This document shows positions 1 through 4,615 of a stretch of 5,564 nt of DNA, piece by piece; position 1 is the stretch's first letter, and every line of letters begins with the position of its first letter. The stretch covers positions 1-5,564 of the forward strand of contig PXBQ01000117.1 in assembly GCA_003566875.1 (NCBI GenBank), read 5' to 3'. The notes under the pieces are model-generated. The model searched no databases. It saw only the letters and a program-made list of their open reading frames with translations, and was not told the origin of the DNA. Origin of the DNA: Spirochaetaceae bacterium (GTDB taxonomy: Bacteria; Spirochaetota; Spirochaetia; DSM-27196; PXBQ01). The position numbers were made by a program, and so were the translations under genes.

Positions 1-770
1 GCCGAGTGATCCTGGTTTTGAGGAATTACGCGTTGGTAGTTCGGAAACTGGGCTTCGATTAGCGCGGAAGATATCTTCTGATTATCGAACTCGAAGAAAA
101 TACTTTTTTCTGTTACGGCAATTTTTATCAGGCCCTCGCCCGAAGCGAGTTTACGGATCAGCGCAAGGACTTTAGGTGGAATGATAATACCAGGAAATTC
201 GATCACGGGGTTTTCAGGACTCTTTGCGATTAACGAGAGTCGGCGCCCGTCGGTCGCGACCATAACGAGTTTTCCGTCGGTGTTTTCGAGGAATACTCCG
301 TTCATGTAGTATCGCGTTTCATCGTCGGAAATGGCGAATATGGTCTGTGAGATCATCTCCAGCAAATCCTTTTGCGGAATCTCGAAGTATGCATCGGTCG
401 ATGCAACCTGAACCTCAGGGTATTTTTCCGCGGCGATACACTTCAGTTTGAACTCGATTTTTTTGAACAACGGGCGAATCAAAAAACGAGAATCGCTGTC
501 ACTCTCGAACTCGACTTCACCGGCTGGGAGAGTTCGCAGAATACCGAGAAGTTTTTCGCAGTAAACAGTCGTTGTTCCGTCGACGGCTGAACCGATCGGA
601 ATTTGAGTCTCGAACGATACTTTTAGATCGGTTGCTTTGATCGTAAGCGTATTACCCGATGTCTCGAGGAATACGTTTGAGAGGATCGAAAGACTGTTAC
701 GGGATGAGATGATCTCTTGGGCGGTAATGATCTCTCTGGTTAGTATTTCGTTTTCGCACGTAAACTTCAT
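1..770 (-). CDS. dnaN: DNA polymerase III beta sliding clamp DnaN, C-terminus cut off by window edge
   Basis: DnaN forms the ring-shaped dimer that encircles DNA and tethers DNA polymerase III and other clamp-binding proteins. Read on the minus strand, the frame opens with MKFTCENEILTREI and stays open for 256 codons to the window edge. Bacterial clamps have about 365-375 residues, so domains I and II are complete and domain III has just begun. Family motifs visible are ISDDETRYYMNGV (residues 147-159), LVMVATDGRRLSL (168-180, the clamp-motif binding pocket; E. coli has ATDGHRL) and EAQFPNYQRVIP (239-250). The ATG at 770-768 is chosen because an AGGAG (positions 783-779) lies 8 bases upstream and because the N-terminus matches the family. 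It follows dnaA in the same direction across the 210-bp oriC gap. A TATAAT at 805-800 could give it its own promoter. No frameshift or missing motif is seen. Confidence 0.97.
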   Translation of the reverse strand, partial: MKFTCENEILTREIITAQEIISSRNSLSILSNVFLETSGNTLTIKATDLKVSFETQIPIGSAVDGTTTVYCEKLLGILRTLPAGEVEFESDSDSRFLIRPLFKKIEFKLKCIAAEKYPEVQVASTDAYFEIPQKDLLEMISQTIFAISDDETRYYMNGVFLENTDGKLVMVATDGRRLSLIAKSPENPVIEFPGIIIPPKVLALIRKLASGEGLIKIAVTEKSIFFEFDNQKISSALIEAQFPNYQRVIPQNQDHS

Positions 771-792
771 CCGGACGTCTCCTAAACTAGTT

Positions 793-827
793 GGTATATA
801 TTATAGTCGTTGTAGTAGTAAGGGCTG
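793..827 (-). other. Predicted DNA unwinding element with DnaA-trio-like triplets
   Basis: From the box side outward the plus strand reads GC-rich GGGCTG (822-827), then in-register triplets TAG TCG TTG TAG TAG TAA (804-821), then the AT tract GGTATATATTA (793-803). DnaA trios are known as 3'-GAT-5' (5'-TAG-3') repeats on one strand beside the last DnaA box and a GC-rich spacer, as in Bacillus subtilis. Three triplets here are exact TAG, one is TAA and two are poorer matches. The order and polarity, running away from the boxes, fit. Strand opening is inferred. Confidence 0.65.
800..805 (-). promoter_or_regulatory. Possible -10 element (TATAAT) of a dnaN promoter
   Basis: The minus strand has a perfect TATAAT. 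Transcription would start near 793, giving a leader of about 23 nt that includes the dnaN Shine-Dalgarno at 779-783, which is plausible. There is no recognisable -35 hexamer at 16-18 bp (the sequence there is near ACAGCC) and no TGn extension. The match may simply reflect the AT-rich unwinding tract. Confidence 0.35.
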
Positions 828-833
828 TTCATA

Positions 834-842
834 TGTGTATAA
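834..842 (-). promoter_or_regulatory. DnaA box TTATACACA next to the unwinding element
   Basis: Second copy of TTATACACA on the minus strand and the strong box closest to the AT-rich tract. A degenerate 6-of-9 box (ATATGAACA on the minus strand, 826-834) abuts it on the dnaN side, followed by the GC-rich patch. A DnaA filament starting here would extend toward the triplets at 804-821. The weak box 839-847 overlaps it on the other strand. Confidence 0.82.
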
Positions 843-876
843 CCACACGTATCGTTTTTCCCACAACGATTTACGA

Positions 877-885
877 TGTGTATAA
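877..885 (-). promoter_or_regulatory. DnaA box TTATACACA
   Basis: Read on the minus strand this is TTATACACA, which fits the relaxed consensus TTATNCACA. It is part of an 11-bp perfect repeat (876-886) of the sequence at 833-843, with starts 43 bp apart, about four helical turns, so both boxes would face the same side of the DNA. Confidence 0.82.
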
Positions 886-934
886 CTCAACCGAACAAAA
901 CCACCCACTTTCCACATCCTCACAGGCACCGGAG

Positions 935-943
935 TTATCCACA
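935..943 (+). promoter_or_regulatory. DnaA box, perfect consensus TTATCCACA
   Basis: The nine bases match the strong E. coli-type DnaA box at every position. It lies 38 bp beyond the dnaA stop codon and is the box farthest from the AT-rich tract, in the opposite orientation to the two TTATACACA boxes. It is likely a high-affinity anchor for DnaA. Confidence 0.88.
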
Positions 944-980
944 CGGTATCCGCGAACAACCCACGTATAATACCACGGTT

Positions 981-2360
981 TCACGATTTTGATACCTGCT
1001 CTTTTATCGTTCGAATCAACACCTGTATTGTCGGTTCAAGCGTGGGATCCGTTCTCATCCGACTGTCGATTCTCTGGCATGCGTGCATCACCGTAGTGTG
1101 ATCGCGTCCGCCGAACTCGAGGCCAACCTCCGTAGTCGAGTACTCGGTTATCTCACGCGTAATGTACATCGCGATTTGCCGCGGAAAAGCGATAATTTTG
1201 GTTCGCTTCTTGCCTTTGAGTTCCTGGTTCGAGAGGTTGAAATAATCGGCCACCGTTCTTTGAATGACGTCGATCGTGACGTTGCTTTGTTTGGGACTTG
1301 CGAATATATCCTTGAGCTGCTGCTGTGCGATTTCGAGTGTGATCGTCTTGTTTACAAGCTCCGCGTACGCGATCAATCGCGTCAGCGCGGCTTCGAGGTC
1401 CCGTACGTTGGTCGTGACGTGGGTACAGATAAGGCTTATCACGTCATCGGGGATGTCTATACCCGAGGTTTCAATTTTCTTTTTGAGGATCGCGTATCGG
1501 GTCTCGTACGACGGCGGCTGGAGATCGACGTTCAACCCGCGTTCAAATCTACTCCTGAGTCGGTCGGTCATGTCGCGAATTTCCGAGACGGGTCGGTCGC
1601 ACGTAAAGACCATCTGTTTATTTGAGTCGTACAACGCGTTGAACGTGTGGAACAACTCTTCCTGTGTTTCGGGTTTGTTTTGAAGAAAATGAATATCATC
1701 GATCAACAGGACGTCTGCGTATCGGTATCTGTTCTTGAACGCCTGCATCTTTTTTTCCCGAATCGATTGGATGAAGTCATTCGTGAAATTCTCCATCGTC
1801 ACGTACACGACTCGGAGATTGTCGTACTGGTTATGGACAAAATTTCCGATTGACTGAATCAGGTGCGTCTTACCGAGCCCAACCCCTCCGTACACGAGGC
1901 ACGGATTGTAGCCCGTTCCCGGATTCTTCGCGATCGCGAGGGCCGCGTTTGCAGCGAACGAATTGTTCTGCCCGATCACGAAGTCGTCGAACGTGTATTC
2001 GGCGCGGAGATTTGGATGGGCTTTCTTTTCTTTCGGCTTTTCTTTACGCGCCGGTTTATCGGCCGGGTCACGTTCGCGCTCGATATGCGGCGGTGTCTCA
2101 ACGCGTTGAATTCGAAACTCGATCTGGAGCTTGTTGCCTGAAAGGTCGTACAGTTCAGACTCGATGCGGGACAAGTACCGCTGCTTGACCTGATCGCGGT
2201 AAAACGACGACGGTACCGACACGACAATTTCCGTGTCGTTGGAATCGAGATACACCATGCGTTTGAACCACATCTCGTATTCCTGCTCGGACATGTCGGT
2301 CTGCATTTGTTTCATGACTTCGTTCCAGAATACGCTATAATCGGATGCTTGTGTGCCCAT
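981..2360 (-). CDS. dnaA: Chromosomal replication initiator protein DnaA
   Basis: DnaA is the AAA+ ATPase that binds DnaA boxes, forms an ATP-dependent filament at oriC, melts the DNA and recruits the helicase. The 459-aa length is normal. Domain I spans about residues 1-85 (FWNEVMKQMQ, WFKRM). A short, charged, Lys/Glu/Pro-rich domain II linker covers about 86-118. The AAA+ domain III follows, with Walker A GGVGLGKTH (158-166, Lys164), Walker B LLIDDIHFL (218-226), sensor I around FTCDRP (252-257), the arginine-finger region RLRSRFERGL (267-276) and sensor II NVRDLEAAL (318-326, Arg320). Domain IV has the DNA-binding signature FGGRDHTTVMHACQRI (416-431), with Arg394 at the position of E. coli Arg399. 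The ATG at 2360-2358 has GAGGA (2369-2365) 4 bases upstream, slightly close. It diverges from gyrB and reads toward oriC. The Cys254 in sensor I is discussed in the findings. Confidence 0.98.
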   Translation of the reverse strand: MGTQASDYSVFWNEVMKQMQTDMSEQEYEMWFKRMVYLDSNDTEIVVSVPSSFYRDQVKQRYLSRIESELYDLSGNKLQIEFRIQRVETPPHIERERDPADKPARKEKPKEKKAHPNLRAEYTFDDFVIGQNNSFAANAALAIAKNPGTGYNPCLVYGGVGLGKTHLIQSIGNFVHNQYDNLRVVYVTMENFTNDFIQSIREKKMQAFKNRYRYADVLLIDDIHFLQNKPETQEELFHTFNALYDSNKQMVFTCDRPVSEIRDMTDRLRSRFERGLNVDLQPPSYETRYAILKKKIETSGIDIPDDVISLICTHVTTNVRDLEAALTRLIAYAELVNKTITLEIAQQQLKDIFASPKQSNVTIDVIQRTVADYFNLSNQELKGKKRTKIIAFPRQIAMYITREITEYSTTEVGLEFGGRDHTTVMHACQRIDSRMRTDPTLEPTIQVLIRTIKEQVSKS

Positions 2361-2485
2361 CGTGTCCTCGGTCGAATCAATATTTTATTTTTCCGCAGCC
2401 TCCAACTGTACCATATCTCGCGTGTTTTACCAGCGGGAAAAAAACAATTCGCCCGCCCGGCACCGATCCGCCGGTGGACCGAAAC

Positions 2486-2514
2486 TTTACTCGTGTGCCA
2501 AAAATCTATATACT
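2486..2514 (+). promoter_or_regulatory. Sigma-70-type promoter for gyrB
   Basis: TTTACT (2486-2491, four of six to TTGACA) and TATACT (2509-2514, five of six to TATAAT) are separated by exactly 17 bp. Transcription would begin near 2521, leaving a leader of about 90 nt before the gyrB ATG. It probably drives gyrB and gyrA together. Gyrase promoters in other bacteria respond to loss of supercoiling; whether this one does cannot be read from sequence. Confidence 0.65.
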
Positions 2515-2526
2515 ACCATCATCGCA

Positions 2527-2589
2527 ATGCGCTCACCGCGGATCGGCGCTAACGGCGCCAAATCGGCGTTCTCGGCGGAATCGGAATAG
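2527..2589 (+). CDS. Possible 20-codon leader ORF ahead of gyrB
   Basis: An ATG about six bases after the predicted transcription start opens a 20-codon frame (starting MRSPRIGANGAK) that ends in TAG, 23 bases before the gyrB ATG. No Shine-Dalgarno precedes it, so it would have to be translated nearly leaderless. It covers the GC-rich repeats and the hairpin at 2545-2559. It may be chance; I know of no family for it. Confidence 0.15.
   Translation: MRSPRIGANGAKSAFSAESE
2545..2559 (+). repeat. Small GC hairpin in the gyrB leader
   Basis: GGCGC and GCGCC form a 5-bp stem with a 5-base loop (TAACG). It sits inside a GC-rich patch where ATCGGCG recurs at 2542 and 2562 and TCGGCG again at 2572. 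No U-run follows, so it is not an intrinsic terminator. A regulatory role is not shown. Confidence 0.35.
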
Positions 2590-2612
2590 ATGTCGTAACT
2601 GCAGGATATAAA

Positions 2613-4520
2613 ATGGCAAATTCATACGCTGCTCAAAGCATTCAGGTTCTAAAAGGGTTGGAGGCGGTTCGGAAACGACCCGGTATGTACATCGGGACGA
2701 CCGGGCCGGACGGACTCCATCACCTGGTGTACGAGGTGGTTGATAACAGCATCGACGAGGCGCTTGCAGGGCACTGCTCGCATATATCCGTCACGATAGA
2801 ACCCGATAACATCGTGAGAGTTGTTGACGACGGACGTGGGATCCCGGTTGATCTTCACGAAGGGGAGAACATATCGGCTCTCGAGCTCGTCATGACGCGA
2901 CTGCACGCGGGGGGCAAGTTCGACAAGGATAGCTACAAAGTCTCGGGTGGTCTTCACGGGGTCGGCGTTTCCGTCGTGAACGCGCTTTCGGAGTGGTGCG
3001 AGGTCGAGGTTCGCCTCGATGGGAAGATGTACGCGCAGAAATACTCGCGCGGAATCGCGTTGAGTTCGGTCGAGGAGCGCGGAGAAGCGCACGGTTCGGG
3101 TACGACGGTTCTGTTCAAACCCGATACCGAAATCTTTGAGAACATCAACTTCAGCTTCGATACGCTGTCTCAGAGATTGCGTGAGCTCGCCTTCCTCAAC
3201 AAGGGAATCCGGATTTTGATCACGGATAACCGGCTTCCGACGCCGAAGAGCCACGACTTCAAATTCGACGGCGGCGTCAAAGAGTTTGTTCAGTTTCTGA
3301 ACAAGAACAAAACTCTCGTCCACAAAGAGCCGGTGTACATCGAGGCGACGCGCGATGACGTCGAGGTTGAAGTGGCAATCGAGTATAACGACGGCTACGC
3401 CGAGACGCTCTTTTCGTTCGCGAACAACATCAATACGCGCGAGGGTGGGACGCATCTGATCGGCTTTAAGTCGGCGCTCACGCGCGTTTTTAATGAATTT
3501 CTCAAAAAGTCGAAACACTCCAAAAAGCTCGATGAAAGTCTGACGGGTGACGACACCCGCGAAGGTTTAACCGCGGTCATCTCAGTCAAGGTACCGAACC
3601 CTCAGTTTGAAGGCCAGACAAAGGCAAAGCTTGGGAACTCGGAAGTCAAGGGGATCGTCGAGTCTCAGGTCAACGAGAGTTTGACGCTGTTCTTCGAGGA
3701 GAACCCCGCGGTAATCGACGCGATTCTCGAAAAGACGATACTGGCGTCCAAAGCGCGAATCGCGGCGCGAAAAGCGCGCGAGCTCACGCGGCGGAAGAGT
3801 TTCCTCGAGAGCACCGGCCTTCCGGGCAAACTCGCGGACTGCTCGGAGAAGGACCCGGCAAAGAGTGAGATCTACATCGTCGAGGGTGACTCGGCCGGAG
3901 GCTCCGCAAAGCAGGGGCGCGATCGCCAGTTTCAAGCGATTCTTCCGCTCTGGGGGAAGATGCTCAATGTCGAGAAAACACGACTCGATAAGGTCCTCGC
4001 AAACGACAAACTCCAACCGATCATCGCCGCGCTTGGCGCCGGCGCCGGAGTAGAATTTGACTCGGCGAAGCTTCGGTACCACAAGGTCATAATCATGGCC
4101 GACGCTGATGTCGACGGCTCACATATTCGCACGCTGCTTCTGACGTTCTTTTTTCGCTACATGACCGATATGGTCGAGCGCGGCCACGTGTACATCGCGA
4201 TGCCGCCGTTGTTCAAAATCTCGTACGCGAAAACGGTGCGGTACGCTTACAACGAAGCGGACCTCGACAAGATCATGAAAGCGTTCCCGGTTCGTCCCGA
4301 GAATGTAAACTTTCAGCGGTACAAGGGGCTCGGCGAAATGAACCCCGATCAGCTGTGGGAAACGACGATGAACCCCGACACGCGGAACATCATGCAGGTA
4401 CAGCTCGAAGACGCCGTTGAGGCCGAGGATGTATTTGCGACGCTGATGGGCGAGAACGTTGAACCCCGGCGAGCGTTCATCGAGGAGAACGCGCTCTCGG
4501 TGACGAACCTCGACGTATAA
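2613..4520 (+). CDS. gyrB: DNA gyrase subunit B
   Basis: GyrB is the ATPase subunit of the A2B2 gyrase that introduces negative supercoils into DNA. The GHKL ATPase domain has YEVVDNSIDEA (40-50; Glu41 and Asn45 match E. coli catalytic Glu42 and Asn46), VVDDGRGIP (70-78) and the ATP-lid glycine motif GGLHGVGVSVVNALS (112-126). The transducer domain carries QTK (335-337, Lys337 contacts the ATP gamma-phosphate). The Toprim domain has EGDSAGGSAKQGRD (424-437) and DADVDGSHIRTLLL (497-510), giving the metal residues Glu424, Asp497 and Asp499. The C-terminal tail has QRYKGLGEMNPDQLWETTM (568-586) and ends in NLDV. At 635 aa it is the short form without the insert of the 804-aa E. coli protein. The ATG has AGGA (2603-2606) 6 bases upstream. 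GyrA follows after 95 bp. Leu135 and Trp447 differ from the usual residues (see findings). Confidence 0.98.
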   Translation: MANSYAAQSIQVLKGLEAVRKRPGMYIGTTGPDGLHHLVYEVVDNSIDEALAGHCSHISVTIEPDNIVRVVDDGRGIPVDLHEGENISALELVMTRLHAGGKFDKDSYKVSGGLHGVGVSVVNALSEWCEVEVRLDGKMYAQKYSRGIALSSVEERGEAHGSGTTVLFKPDTEIFENINFSFDTLSQRLRELAFLNKGIRILITDNRLPTPKSHDFKFDGGVKEFVQFLNKNKTLVHKEPVYIEATRDDVEVEVAIEYNDGYAETLFSFANNINTREGGTHLIGFKSALTRVFNEFLKKSKHSKKLDESLTGDDTREGLTAVISVKVPNPQFEGQTKAKLGNSEVKGIVESQVNESLTLFFEENPAVIDAILEKTILASKARIAARKARELTRRKSFLESTGLPGKLADCSEKDPAKSEIYIVEGDSAGGSAKQGRDRQFQAILPLWGKMLNVEKTRLDKVLANDKLQPIIAALGAGAGVEFDSAKLRYHKVIIMADADVDGSHIRTLLLTFFFRYMTDMVERGHVYIAMPPLFKISYAKTVRYAYNEADLDKIMKAFPVRPENVNFQRYKGLGEMNPDQLWETTMNPDTRNIMQVQLEDAVEAEDVFATLMGENVEPRRAFIEENALSVTNLDV

Positions 4521-4615
4521 CCCAGACGCGTCGGACATCGAGAGCGACGCGCAACGCAGAGAAAAAAACGAGACCGAAACGAACGGTTTAGAACCGACGA
4601 GACAGGAGAGTTCAC
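4521..4615 (+). other. gyrB-gyrA spacer with two hairpins and no terminator
   Basis: CGCGTC (4527-4532) pairs perfectly with GACGCG (4546-4551) across a 13-base loop. CGGTT (4584-4588) pairs with AACCG (4592-4596) across TAG, eight bases before the gyrA Shine-Dalgarno. Neither stem is followed by a U-run; the run after the first is A-rich. There is no clear -35/-10 pair. Cotranscription of gyrB and gyrA is the simplest reading. Confidence 0.5.
4604..4608 (+). promoter_or_regulatory. Shine-Dalgarno AGGAG that sets the gyrA GTG start
   Basis: AGGAG is 7 bases upstream of GTG at 4616. The next in-frame ATG is codon 30, inside the conserved LNYAMSVIVSRALPDVRDG block, so starting there would remove conserved residues. 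GTG is therefore preferred. Confidence 0.85.

Larger units (their letters stand above)
771..980. other. oriC: Putative chromosomal replication origin (oriC) in the dnaA-dnaN gap
   Basis: This 210-bp gap has no credible gene and is clearly AT-richer than the flanking coding DNA. It carries a consensus DnaA box (935-943), two TTATACACA boxes on the opposite strand (834-842, 877-885) and several 7-of-9 matches (for example 839-847, 857-865 and 908-916). Beside the box cluster, toward dnaN, are a GC-rich patch (822-827), TAG-type triplets (804-821) and an AT tract (793-805). Box cluster, spacer, trio-like repeats and AT-rich DNA in that order is the known layout of a bacterial basal unwinding element. 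An origin between dnaA and dnaN is common in bacteria and, from memory, fits Borrelia. Function is inferred from layout; no GC-skew calculation was made. Confidence 0.85.
2361..2612. promoter_or_regulatory. Divergent dnaA/gyrB control region
   Basis: This 252-bp gap separates the two divergent transcription units. The dnaA side has an AT-rich stretch (2378-2392) and a seven-A run (2438-2444). The middle is GC-rich (2451-2480), including a near-palindrome TCCGCCGGTGGA (2467-2478). The gyrB side has a good promoter (2486-2514) and a GC-rich leader with repeated TCGGCG. I found no DnaA box and no convincing -35/-10 pair for dnaA, so dnaA autoregulation through boxes here is not supported. Confidence 0.7.

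Noticed and set aside
372..885. Two short plus-strand frames across dnaN and the origin
   Set aside because: They are antisense to dnaN, and the second runs into the DnaA-box region; the dnaN frame explains this DNA.
2378..2447. dnaA promoter candidates on the minus strand (TTGGAG with TATTGA at 17 bp, TATGGT, TTGTTT)
   Set aside because: Each pair has only about three matches per hexamer or the wrong spacing; I could not choose one.
2467..2478. Near-palindrome TCCGCCGGTGGA as an operator
   Set aside because: Imperfect dyad in a GC-rich patch; no second copy or known binding protein to support it.
2649..3518. 289-codon minus-strand frame opposite the gyrB ATPase domain
   Set aside because: Shadow of gyrB; no recognisable motif and no independent ribosome-binding evidence.
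4527..4551. Intrinsic terminator between gyrB and gyrA
   Set aside because: The stem is GC-rich but only 6 bp with a 13-base loop and no following U-run.
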